Below, piece after piece: positions 1-5,647 of a stretch of DNA of 7,241 bases. The position numbers were made by a program, and so were the translations under genes. How positions within the stretch are numbered: position 1 is the first letter of the stretch; every line of letters starts with the position of its first letter. This stretch comes from Clostridia bacterium (GTDB lineage: Bacteria > Bacillota > Clostridia > Christensenellales > CAG-138): positions 1 to 7,241 of the forward strand of contig JAFSFN010000047.1 in NCBI GenBank assembly GCA_017435185.1, in the 5' to 3' direction. The notes under the pieces are model-generated. The model had not been told where the DNA came from. It saw only the letters and a program-made list of their open reading frames with translations, and searched no databases.

Positions 1-396
1 AGGTACATCATTTCCTTTTCAGTCCTGTTTGTATTGACTGTTTTGATGATGATGCACATCTGTATCTGGCACCCGTTTATGCTCGGTAATGCAATTTTGC
101 TAGCCGCTTACGGTTTTGTGCCTGTAATAGCTTGTGCAGTAATATGTATTTTCCCTTTTGATGCATTTCATAAGGCAGGAATCTGTACTACCATCATCGG
201 AATCACACTTTATTGCGTAAATCATGTTATAGCAACCTTGTTTGGGCCCTCTGACAACAATCCCTATCAGGTGGATTTCCAAAATTGGGAACAATGTCTG
301 GAAGGAAATGTTCAATTTATCATGTTGATGTTCTTTTTGCTGGTGAGTGTCATCTTATTCATGATAGGACTCTTTAGAGCCAGAAGAAACCATTAG
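1..396 (+). CDS. Integral membrane protein of unknown function, C-terminal part (5' end outside window)
   Basis: The frame is open from the first base of the window to a TAG stop at 394-396, giving the last 131 residues of a larger protein. I do not recognise the family. The visible part is very hydrophobic, with about four likely membrane segments at residues 3-23, 29-51, 59-81 and 107-127 of the fragment. Between the last two lies a polar loop rich in Asn, Gln and acidic residues (about 83-104). The protein ends in a short basic tail (RARRNH), which by the positive-inside rule suggests a cytoplasmic C-terminus. An ATG- or TTG-initiated start inside the window is possible but would begin in the middle of a membrane segment, so truncation by the window edge is the better reading. 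Intrinsic terminators downstream (607-642 and 654-682) could end its transcript. Real gene: fairly sure. Function: unknown. Confidence 0.7.
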   Translation, partial: RYIISFSVLFVLTVLMMMHICIWHPFMLGNAILLAAYGFVPVIACAVICIFPFDAFHKAGICTTIIGITLYCVNHVIATLFGPSDNNPYQVDFQNWEQCLEGNVQFIMLMFFLLVSVILFMIGLFRARRNH

Positions 397-427
397 ACAA
401 ATTCCAATTTTGTCGAACAGATTAAGG

Positions 428-482
428 GCGCACTTCTATACACCCTCCGGTGTAGTGCGTATTGTGCGGTTTTACACCGCAC
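428..482. repeat. Pair of adjacent hairpins upstream of the inverted-end repeat
   Basis: Two inverted repeats lie back to back. The first has stem TACACC/GGTGTA (439-444 with 449-454, loop CTCC). It is extended outward, past a five-base bulge, by CGCAC/GTGCG (429-433 with 455-459). The second has stem GTGCGGT/ACCGCAC (464-470 with 476-482, loop TTTAC). The two share the words GTGCG and TACACC, so they may be parts of one modular repeat continuing into 486-582. No long T-run follows either stem, so they are not obvious terminators. Function unknown. Confidence 0.5.
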
Positions 483-485
483 CAA

Positions 486-582
486 AGCCTCCCCTGTGTA
501 AGGGGAGGTGCCCCACAGGGGCGGAGGGGTTGTCAATCCCTCAGTCAGCTGCGCTGACAGCTCCCTTTACACAAGGGAGCCA
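486..582. repeat. 97-bp intergenic repeat with inverted, hairpin-forming ends (MITE/REP-like)
   Basis: The ends are imperfect inverted repeats of 25 bp (486-510 against the complement of 558-582, 20 of 25 identical). Each end is also a hairpin by itself: CCTCCCC/GGGGAGG at 488-494 and 502-508, and GCTCCCTT/AAGGGAGC at 560-567 and 573-580. Two smaller hairpins lie between them: GCCCC/GGGGC (510-514 with 518-522) and GTCAGC/GCTGAC (544-549 with 553-558). Four of the five mismatches between the ends are paired changes that keep the stems intact. No transposase is present, so if mobile it would have to be moved in trans. From memory it resembles dispersed intergenic repeats of gut Clostridia; this was not checked. 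An open frame runs through it but is only a product of the repeat. Confidence 0.7.
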
Positions 583-606
583 TTCCCAAACCGATAATGA
601 TTGCAA

Positions 607-642
607 AAAACCGACCTATGATCGTAACCATAGGTCGGTTTT
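607..642. terminator. Strong perfect hairpin, likely bidirectional intrinsic terminator
   Basis: A 14-bp perfect stem (607-620 with 629-642) with an 8-base loop. Its core is CCGACCTATG and its flanks are AAAA on the left and TTTT on the right, so a U-rich tract follows the stem on either strand. It is the first convincing terminator after the membrane protein gene at 1-396 and could also stop minus-strand readthrough from the tRNA/operon side. Confidence 0.75.
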
Positions 643-653
643 ACTGTTTTACG

Positions 654-682
654 GACACTCCGCTAAGGGTGTCTGCTTTTTT
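654..682 (+). terminator. Second terminator-like hairpin, made from the duplicated tRNA-terminator half
   Basis: Stem GACACTC/GGGTGTC (654-660 with 667-673, one G-T pair) with a 6-base loop, followed by TGC and six T (677-682), which is the form of an intrinsic terminator on the plus strand. Its right half is identical to the right half of the real tRNA terminator at 813-848, while the left arm differs. It is therefore a diverged or rebuilt copy. Confidence 0.55.
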
Positions 683-700
683 GGTGGAGCATAGCGGACT
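665..700 (-). repeat. 36-bp direct repeat, copy 1: duplicated 3' end of tRNA-Ala plus half its terminator
   Basis: Bases 665-700 are identical to 831-866, offset by 166 bp; mismatches begin at 664 and 701. In the intact copy, 848-866 is the last 19 nt of tRNA-Ala including CCA, and 831-847 is one arm of its terminator. Here the tRNA fragment (682-700) has no tRNA body, because the sequence past 700 does not continue the T-arm. Such duplications form when an element integrates at a tRNA 3' end, or when one of two tandem tRNA genes decays. The sequence alone does not decide which. Confidence 0.8.
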
Positions 701-805
701 ACGACTCGCTTCGCTCGCTTGCATAAGTTCGAGTTTCTAAAAACATATCGCCTTCGGCTCATGTTTTTAGGCTCTCACTTATCTCACCGGCGGTTCTCGT
801 CCGCT
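693..805. repeat. 113-bp imperfect palindrome between the two tRNA-end copies
   Basis: The outer ends are AGCGGAC/GTCCGCT (693-699 with 799-805). Inside are ATAAGT/ACTTAT (723-728 with 777-782), GAG/CTC (731-733 with 772-774), a 10-bp stem CTAAAAACAT/ATGTTTTTAG (737-746 with 761-770), and a tip GCC-TTC-GGC (750-758). It could form one long cruciform or RNA hairpin. The left end overlaps the tRNA-derived 36-bp repeat, because AGCGGAC is itself part of the tRNA T-arm/acceptor region. It has no coding capacity I would credit and is probably a small non-autonomous repeat. Confidence 0.65.
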
Positions 806-812
806 TATTTAC

Positions 813-848
813 AAAAAAGCAGGCACCCCAAAGGGTGTCTGCTTTTTT
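813..848 (-). terminator. Intrinsic terminator of the tRNA-Ala / upstream operon transcript
   Basis: A 16-bp stem (813-828 with 833-848, one G-T pair) with loop CAAA at 829-832. Read on the minus strand, the G/C-rich core is followed by six T, and the A-tract on the other arm makes it symmetrical, so it may work on both strands. It starts directly at the encoded CCA end of the tRNA (sharing base 848), which leaves almost no trailer before the hairpin. It is also the first strong terminator after the minus-strand operon ending at 988. Confidence 0.85.
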
Positions 849-923
849 GGTGGAGCATAGCGGACTCGAACCGCTGACATCCACACTGCCAGTGTGGCAC
901 TCTACCAGCTGAGCTAATGCCCC
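848..923 (-). tRNA. tRNA-Ala, anticodon GGC, with encoded CCA
   Basis: The complement folds as a standard 76-nt tRNA. The acceptor stem is GGGGCAT/ATGCTCC, the D-arm is GCTC...GAGT, the anticodon stem is CCACA/TGTGG with loop CTGGCAG, and the T-arm is AGCGG-TTCGAGT-CCGCT. The discriminator is A, followed by encoded CCA at 848-850. The anticodon GGC (complement of 888-890) reads GCC/GCU alanine codons. The alanine identity element, the G3-U70 wobble pair in the acceptor stem, is present. It has its own promoter (937-965) and terminator (813-848), and its 3' end is duplicated at 682-700. Identity is very sure. Confidence 0.97.
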
Positions 924-936
924 AAACACAGCGTGT

Positions 937-965
937 ATTATAAAGCATTTTTTTGCTTTTGTAAA
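937..965 (-). promoter_or_regulatory. Promoter of tRNA-Ala (sigma-A type)
   Basis: On the minus strand, TTTACA (965-960) is followed after 17 bp by a perfect TATAAT (942-937). This is a near-consensus vegetative promoter with a predicted start near base 930, about 7 nt before the mature tRNA. A weak hairpin (AAAGCA/TGCTTT, 942-947 with 954-959) sits in the spacer and overlaps the -10 by one base. It is too A/T-rich to be a convincing terminator of the operon upstream, so operon readthrough into the tRNA is possible. Confidence 0.85.
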
Positions 966-987
966 TAGTATTTTACCAATTCAGCTT

Positions 988-2094
988 TCAGCGCTTGGGA
1001 AAATATTGATACAGCGTACACGGCATTCCCCCATTGCTGAGCTTTCTTCTTTTGTCGGCTTTTGTTCCGTATATACGTTCAAAATCTTGATGCGATGTTA
1101 TTATACTTCTTTGCCAATCTGTCAGTTTTGAAAAATGTCGCCCCATCACCCGATAAAGTGATTCAGCTTCTTTCTTCTCAAACATTCTTTCGCCGTAGGG
1201 CGGATTGCAGACCAATACGCCTCCTCTCTTATCGGTTTCAAAATTCCTTACATCACAGACTGCCCAGTTGACCATTATGCCTGCCTTTTTTGCATGTTTT
1301 TTGCACAATTCTATGGAGCGGGCATCTATATCACAGCCGAGTATATCAAGTTTGTTCTGCTTGACACTGTCACGAGCTTCTTCACGAGCCAAATCAATTA
1401 TATTGCTATCGAAAAAATGCCAGTCTTCAAACGCAAAACTTCTGCCCGCACCAACGGCCATATTGTTGGCAATCATTGCCGCCTCAATGGGCATTGTACC
1501 CGATCCGCACATGGGGTCAATGAATGGCATATCGGCTTTATATCTTGAAAGCATCACGATTGCGGCACCCAATGTTTCGGAAATCGGCGCGGCTACATTG
1601 TATGTTCTGTATCCTCTTCTTGAAAGGCCTGCTCCGCAGCAATCAAGTGCCACAGTTACTTCATCCTTTAACAGACCGACTTCGATTATCACTCTCTTGC
1701 CACTTTCGGGAAAGAAAGTTGTTTTATAGGCAGTCTTGAGATTTTCAACGATTGCTTTCTTTGTTATGCTCTGACAATCCGAGACAGAAAAGAGCTTGCT
1801 TTTTGCACTCTTGCCGTTTACATGGATAAAAGTATCACGCGCAATATACTCACGCCAATTTATTGCTTTAACGCCCTGAAAAAGCTCCTCAAAAGTTGTT
1901 GCCTTAAATTCTCCCACACACAGCAAAAGCCTTTCTGCACAGCGCAAATACAGGCATGCTTTTGCCATGTCGGCAAAATCACCGGTAAATGTAACTCTTG
2001 CGTCATATACAGTTACATCCGCCATGTTCATATGTTTAAGTTCGCTCGCTACAACAGATTCAAGCCCCATTTTAGCCGTGGCTATAAACTTCAT
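988..2094 (-). CDS. ypsC: THUMP-domain class I SAM-dependent RNA methyltransferase (YpsC/RlmL-type)
   Basis: A 368-residue protein that should transfer a methyl group from S-adenosylmethionine to a guanine N2 in structured RNA. The N-terminus (about 1-160) fits the ferredoxin-like plus THUMP RNA-binding region of the family. The Rossmann methyltransferase half carries DPMCGSGT (193-200, SAM binding), GCDID (253-257, acidic residue after strand 2) and the catalytic NPPYGER (297-303) typical of exocyclic-amine methylases. The C-terminal KLSNGG (351-356) also fits. Length matches single-domain Firmicutes YpsC homologues, not the larger fused RlmKL of E. coli. The exact target (23S rRNA m2G as in RlmL, or a tRNA position as in Trm14-type enzymes) cannot be read from sequence. 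Its ATG overlaps the TGA of the preceding gene (ATGA, 2091-2094), with GGGAGA six bases upstream, so it is probably translationally coupled. Older annotations call this family a DNA methylase. Confidence 0.93.
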   Translation of the reverse strand: MKFIATAKMGLESVVASELKHMNMADVTVYDARVTFTGDFADMAKACLYLRCAERLLLCVGEFKATTFEELFQGVKAINWREYIARDTFIHVNGKSAKSKLFSVSDCQSITKKAIVENLKTAYKTTFFPESGKRVIIEVGLLKDEVTVALDCCGAGLSRRGYRTYNVAAPISETLGAAIVMLSRYKADMPFIDPMCGSGTMPIEAAMIANNMAVGAGRSFAFEDWHFFDSNIIDLAREEARDSVKQNKLDILGCDIDARSIELCKKHAKKAGIMVNWAVCDVRNFETDKRGGVLVCNPPYGERMFEKKEAESLYRVMGRHFSKLTDWQRSIITSHQDFERIYGTKADKRRKLSNGGMPCTLYQYFPKR

Positions 2095-3833
2095 TCTTCT
2101 TCTCCCGAAACTTCTTCTGTTATGTATGGTTCTATCTTTGCATATGCGTGTTCAAATCTTGCAGGACTTATCTGCTCCTTTGCGCAAAGCTCGTATCTGC
2201 TCACATCAACACCTGTGACTTTCGCCGCACTGTATTCAAGTGCCACTGAAAGTGCCGTTACCTGATTTTTGTTTATGGTCGTAAAATTGTCCTTATGCGC
2301 TTCAATATATCGTTTCCATATATTTATAGCCGCAAATAAAGCACTTGAGCTGTAGTTTGCTTCCATTTTTTCTATGCACATCGACAGAACATCTCTGTAT
2401 GGCTTTGGCACCTTATTCATAAATTCAACCATATCAACATGGCTTTCTATCAAGTCTCCGCCGATATATGCCACAAACGGTTCTTTTGCATGCATATGTG
2501 CAAGCAATGCAAAAACCTCTCTTTTTAACTCGTCAGGTTCATCCTCTCGCAACAAAAAGTCACGTAAAACAAGTTCTGCTCTTTTATCATTAAAAGTTGA
2601 TATCAGCGTCAGCATAGCTCTTTTTACGCCCATATCACGACTTCTGACTCCCCATATAAGCAATCTGACAGTTGCACTGTCATTTTTCCACATTTCAAGC
2701 TGTTCATCAAAAGAAAGCTGTATAAAACTCTTTATCCTTGATATACGAGACACAACTTCATCCATGGGAACTTCATAATCAAGCACAAGTCCGCCTCGTT
2801 TATTTCCTGTTTTCATTGCAGTATTGCAAACATTGCGATAGTAAACAGCAACATCATCCGTTTCGTCAATCTTTGTTATAAGGTCATAGAGCTCTATACT
2901 GCGCTTATAATCATCCATTGCATAACAGCATATTGCCAACTTATGTATGACGGTATGCTCATACGGCGCTTTAGTATACATATGTTTCAAAACAGGCAAT
3001 GCATCCTGCGGCGAAGAATATTCAAGCAAAGTCAATGCTATGCGATTAAGCTCATTCATGTTTTCTGTACGATGCTTTTTTATCTTTTCTATTTCTTTTT
3101 TGAGCGTCTCATCGTCATTTTGAGCCGCTGCTATCATGATTTGATTACAATGCGCATGTATATTTGCCGCATCTTCTTTAATTACCAGTTCAGCTTGCTC
3201 ACGCGCTTTGTCATATTCCTGCCTGAGATAATATTTGATAGAAAGCAGATTACGCAAAAAGAACAGTTTTCGCTCTTTCTCCATCATCTTTTCCAAGCTC
3301 TTTATGCCGTATTTCTCATCATCATCGTCAGCAGTCAAAACATCTCTTATTGACGGTATCTCTTCATGTTGTTTCTCGACTTTTGTTAAAGCCGCCGCTT
3401 CTTTTTCTTTATCTTTTTCTATAACTTCTATAGCATCAAGCACATCACAGGCATTATAAACATATTCACCCTCGGGCTTTAATGCAAGATACTGTTCCAT
3501 GCACGCTTTTGCATTCTCATAATCGAACATTGCGGCAAAATTACAGCCAAGACCGAAGAAACATTCAGCAGGACGCATTTCAATATTGGGAAAATACATA
3601 AATATGATTTTGTTGGATGTTCTGAATTTGCCCATCTGAGAAAAGGCTTCGGCAAGCGAAACAACAAATTCTTCATTTCCGTCACTGTATTCTACAGCCT
3701 TTCTGAAATTCATAACCGCGTCGGGCAAATTGTTTTTTTCAAGCATAGCAACACCTCGTTTATGAAAGAATTCGCCTTCTTTCTTAAACGAGAGCACTTT
3801 ACCGTTAACTGCTTGAGTTTGTTGAGTTATCAT
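2091..3833 (-). CDS. TPR-repeat protein with helical-repeat C-terminus, function unknown
   Basis: A 580-residue, predicted cytoplasmic protein with no signal peptide or membrane segment. TPR-like helix pairs are visible at about 21-53, 54-87 and 88-121, then again at about 189-224, 225-260, 261-290 and 293-326. A highly charged linker (about 137-175, with an acidic run at 169-173) separates the two TPR blocks. Residues about 370-500 look all-helical and may be HEAT-like. The segment about 525-571 has an alternating pattern that could be a small helix-turn-helix-like module; this is a guess. TPR arrays normally bind other proteins, so a scaffold or adaptor role is likely, but no partner is visible. 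The start is set by the ATGA overlap with the hslO stop (3830-3833) and GAAGGA six bases upstream. The stop likewise overlaps the RNA methyltransferase start, so it lies between two functionally recognisable genes and is probably co-translated with both. Confidence 0.85.
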   Translation of the reverse strand: MITQQTQAVNGKVLSFKKEGEFFHKRGVAMLEKNNLPDAVMNFRKAVEYSDGNEEFVVSLAEAFSQMGKFRTSNKIIFMYFPNIEMRPAECFFGLGCNFAAMFDYENAKACMEQYLALKPEGEYVYNACDVLDAIEVIEKDKEKEAAALTKVEKQHEEIPSIRDVLTADDDDEKYGIKSLEKMMEKERKLFFLRNLLSIKYYLRQEYDKAREQAELVIKEDAANIHAHCNQIMIAAAQNDDETLKKEIEKIKKHRTENMNELNRIALTLLEYSSPQDALPVLKHMYTKAPYEHTVIHKLAICCYAMDDYKRSIELYDLITKIDETDDVAVYYRNVCNTAMKTGNKRGGLVLDYEVPMDEVVSRISRIKSFIQLSFDEQLEMWKNDSATVRLLIWGVRSRDMGVKRAMLTLISTFNDKRAELVLRDFLLREDEPDELKREVFALLAHMHAKEPFVAYIGGDLIESHVDMVEFMNKVPKPYRDVLSMCIEKMEANYSSSALFAAINIWKRYIEAHKDNFTTINKNQVTALSVALEYSAAKVTGVDVSRYELCAKEQISPARFEHAYAKIEPYITEEVSGEEE

Positions 3834-4711
3834 CCTATTTCCTTCAAAAGCTGTTCTAGCTGTTCCTTGTCAAATCCATACTTCGAGTTGCAGAACTGGC
3901 ATGTAAGTTCCGCTCCTCCGTCTTTCTCTATCATATCCATAAGTTCTTCGCGTCCGAGAGAGATAAGCACACGTTCAAGTCTTTCTCTGCTGCAGTCACA
4001 TTTGAATTCAGGTGTTGTCTCAGACAAAACTACAGGATTAAAATCATGCAGAATTGAATTTATCGCTTCTTCAAGCTCCATGCCTTCTCCGAGCATCTTC
4101 GCCAAATTGCTTATATCGCCAGTTATTGCTTCTATTCCGTCAATAACCGAATCATCACAGTTAGGAAGCGGCTGTATAACTATTCCGCCTGCACTGAGCA
4201 CTTCTTTGCTCTGAGAATCAACACGAACTCCCAAATATACAAGCGAAGGTGTCTGCTCGCTGACTGTGAAATACTGAGCAAAATCTTCTGCGATTTCCCC
4301 CGATACCATGTTACAGCTTCCGACATACGGTTCTTTCATTGAATGGTCACGAATTACCGTCAGCTTGCCCAACCAACCTACAGCCGAACCCACATCGAGC
4401 TTACCTTTAGGTGTAAGCGGTAATTCCAGTGTGGGATTTTCAATATATCCTTTTACAGCAGCCGCATGGTTTGAAGTGCATACCAAATTTCCGGCCAGTC
4501 CTTCGCCTTTTATTATTACTGTAAGTTTATCATCTTCACTTTTGAGTTCAGCACCCATTATGGAAGTTATCAAAAGTGTTCTTCCCAGCGCCGCTGTACA
4601 AACTCTTGACAGATCATGTGTCAGACGCGCTTTTTCAACAAGCTCACGCCCGGATATTGCCATAAATCTTGCAGAATTGTCTGCCAAAGTACCTCTGATA
4701 AGAATATCCAT
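3830..4711 (-). CDS. hslO: Hsp33, redox-regulated holdase chaperone
   Basis: A 293-residue protein of normal Hsp33 length. Hsp33 is a cytoplasmic chaperone kept inactive by a zinc-bound, reduced four-cysteine centre. Oxidation (peroxide with heat, hypochlorous acid) forms disulfides, releases zinc and turns on ATP-independent binding of unfolding proteins. The N-terminal domain (about 1-230) fits the family. The redox switch is intact at the C-terminus: CDC (C238, C240) and CQFC (C271, C274), a CXC-X30-CXXC arrangement matching the known spacing. Additional cysteines (C38, C78, C133, C185) are not part of the switch. A strong AGGAGG (4724-4719) lies 7 nt before the ATG and sits inside the end of the upstream gene, 2 nt away. 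It is second in the operon and overlaps the next gene by 4 nt. Confidence 0.97.
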   Translation of the reverse strand: MDILIRGTLADNSARFMAISGRELVEKARLTHDLSRVCTAALGRTLLITSIMGAELKSEDDKLTVIIKGEGLAGNLVCTSNHAAAVKGYIENPTLELPLTPKGKLDVGSAVGWLGKLTVIRDHSMKEPYVGSCNMVSGEIAEDFAQYFTVSEQTPSLVYLGVRVDSQSKEVLSAGGIVIQPLPNCDDSVIDGIEAITGDISNLAKMLGEGMELEEAINSILHDFNPVVLSETTPEFKCDCSRERLERVLISLGREELMDMIEKDGGAELTCQFCNSKYGFDKEQLEQLLKEIG

Positions 4712-4713
4712 TT

Positions 4714-5463
4714 TTATTCCTCCTCACCTGCAAACGCAACAAATTGCAGTCTCTCGCTGTCTGTGCGAGGTTCATCCTTTGTAAAGGCATCATAAACGCT
4801 TATATCCTTAAATCCTGCTTTTTGAAGCAATTCGCTCAATTCATCCTGTGTATATGCACGCTGAATGTGTGTTTCCGAAAAACGTTCATATTCATCTTTG
4901 CCATGTATCTTTTCAAAGAAAGTAAGCTCCATTTTAACAAGTCGGCTTTCTTCATCATACATATTGTGCCAAATATATGCACAATCCGCCTCTTCTTCAG
5001 CAAAAGTATTGCAGGCAAGTATGTTTGCAAGTTTATACTCACTTGAAACATCAAATAATAGCATACCACCGTTTTTAAGTGCTCGTTTTGCTGAAATGAA
5101 AAAGGCTAATGCATCTTCATCGTTTTGCAGATAGTTTACTCCGTCGCAGGCGGCGCAAATAACATCCACTTTCCTGTGCAGTGCAAGTTCACGCATATCC
5201 TGACAGATAAAAGGAACATTTACTGCCCATGATCTTGCTTTTTCAGCAGCAATAAAGAGCATGTCTTCGGATATGTCTGAACCTATAACTCTGTATCCCT
5301 CTTTTGCAAAACGCACGGAAAATTCACCGGTGCCGCAGGCGACATCAGCTATCAAAGCATTTTCTTTTTCAACAAATGAGAGCAGGTATCTTGCCCATTC
5401 GTCACGGTCAATATCCGCCATGAGTTCATCATAAATACCCGCAAATCGTCCATAAACTTGCAT
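4714..5463 (-). CDS. Class I SAM-dependent methyltransferase (YqeM-like)
   Basis: A 249-residue Rossmann-fold methyltransferase, substrate unknown. Motif I is DVACGTGEF (40-48), the acidic end of strand 2 is D63 in GSDIS, a motif-III-like acidic site follows near D89, and CDGVNYL (106-112) and FDVSSEYK (137-144) fit the family. The N-terminal pattern YGRFAGIYDELM (4-15) is the usual opening of Firmicutes YqeM-type proteins and supports the start at 5463. The start has no good ribosome binding site. A promoter-like element (5470-5498) ends 7 nt before the ATG, so the transcript may be leaderless, or translation may be coupled to the doubtful ORF ending at 5465. It is the first secure gene of the minus-strand operon. 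The family includes small-molecule and tRNA-wobble-type methyltransferases, so no reaction is assigned. Confidence 0.9.
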   Translation of the reverse strand: MQVYGRFAGIYDELMADIDRDEWARYLLSFVEKENALIADVACGTGEFSVRFAKEGYRVIGSDISEDMLFIAAEKARSWAVNVPFICQDMRELALHRKVDVICAACDGVNYLQNDEDALAFFISAKRALKNGGMLLFDVSSEYKLANILACNTFAEEEADCAYIWHNMYDEESRLVKMELTFFEKIHGKDEYERFSETHIQRAYTQDELSELLQKAGFKDISVYDAFTKDEPRTDSERLQFVAFAGEEE

Positions 5464-5464
5464 A

Positions 5465-5647
5465 TCACGATTCTACTACATAAATCTGTTTATGACAATC
5501 GGAACCTTTTACATAAACTGTCCTAAAAATGCAATTTGCAATAAAAACCGCAGCTTCCTCATAACTCAATTCACGCATATAATACAGCATGCAAACATTA
5601 TTTATTGTTGATTCCGACAACAGAACTCTGATAAAGCGTTCTTTCAT
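5465..5647 (-). CDS. Doubtful small ORF (60 aa; 75 aa if started at 5692)
   Basis: An open frame ending in TGA at 5465-5467, one base before the methyltransferase ATG. The start at 5647 has a weak AGAGG four bases upstream; a longer version from 5692 has none. The predicted product is mixed hydrophobic/charged with four cysteines (in the 60-aa form) and no domain I recognise. For it: position exactly at the head of the operon and reasonable codon use. Against it: its 5' half lies antisense to the start of the well-supported plus-strand gene at 5589-6173, and a good promoter for the methyltransferase lies inside its 3' end. If it is real, the plus-strand gene probably starts further downstream. 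Confidence 0.3.
   Translation of the reverse strand: MKERFIRVLLSESTINNVCMLYYMRELSYEEAAVFIANCIFRTVYVKGSDCHKQIYVVES
5470..5498 (-). promoter_or_regulatory. Likely promoter of the methyltransferase-hslO-TPR-RNA methyltransferase operon
   Basis: On the minus strand, TTGTCA (5498-5493) is followed by a 17-bp spacer and TAGAAT (5475-5470), each matching five of six consensus bases of a sigma-A promoter. The predicted start falls at about 5463-5465, on or next to the methyltransferase ATG (5463-5461), which suggests a leaderless or very short-leader transcript. No ribosome binding site is visible before that ATG, which agrees with this reading. Confidence 0.6.
5578..5583 (+). promoter_or_regulatory. 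Possible -10 element of the M15-like gene
   Basis: A perfect TATAAT lies five bases before the ATG at 5589. No acceptable -35 is seen at 16-19 bp spacing and there is no TG extension, so the element could be chance. If used, transcription would begin at about 5589-5590, giving a leaderless mRNA; this would explain the missing ribosome binding site. Confidence 0.3.

Noticed and set aside
396..414. Hairpin GACAAA/TTTGTC right after the membrane protein stop, considered as its terminator
   Set aside because: Only six mostly A/T pairs and no following T-run; the hairpin at 607-642 is far stronger.
410..694. 94-codon open frame on the plus strand
   Set aside because: It runs straight through the hairpin repeats and the terminator at 607-642, and its product is just the repeat translated; no ribosome binding site and no protein-like composition.
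428..866. Possible CRISPR array or riboswitch in the hairpin-rich intergenic region
   Set aside because: The repeats are not regularly spaced, the only direct repeat occurs twice, and no downstream gene is in position for a riboswitch to control.
942..959. Hairpin AAAGCA/TGCTTT considered as terminator of the minus-strand operon
   Set aside because: Short, A/T-rich, with a homopolymer loop; it lies within the spacer of the tRNA promoter and lacks a GC core.
1205..1729. 174-codon plus-strand frame opposite the RNA methyltransferase
   Set aside because: Antisense shadow of a gene with all its motifs on the other strand; Ser/Leu-rich product typical of such shadows.
3762..4214. 150-codon plus-strand frame across the TPR/hslO junction
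   Set aside because: Serine-rich shadow of two well-supported minus-strand genes.
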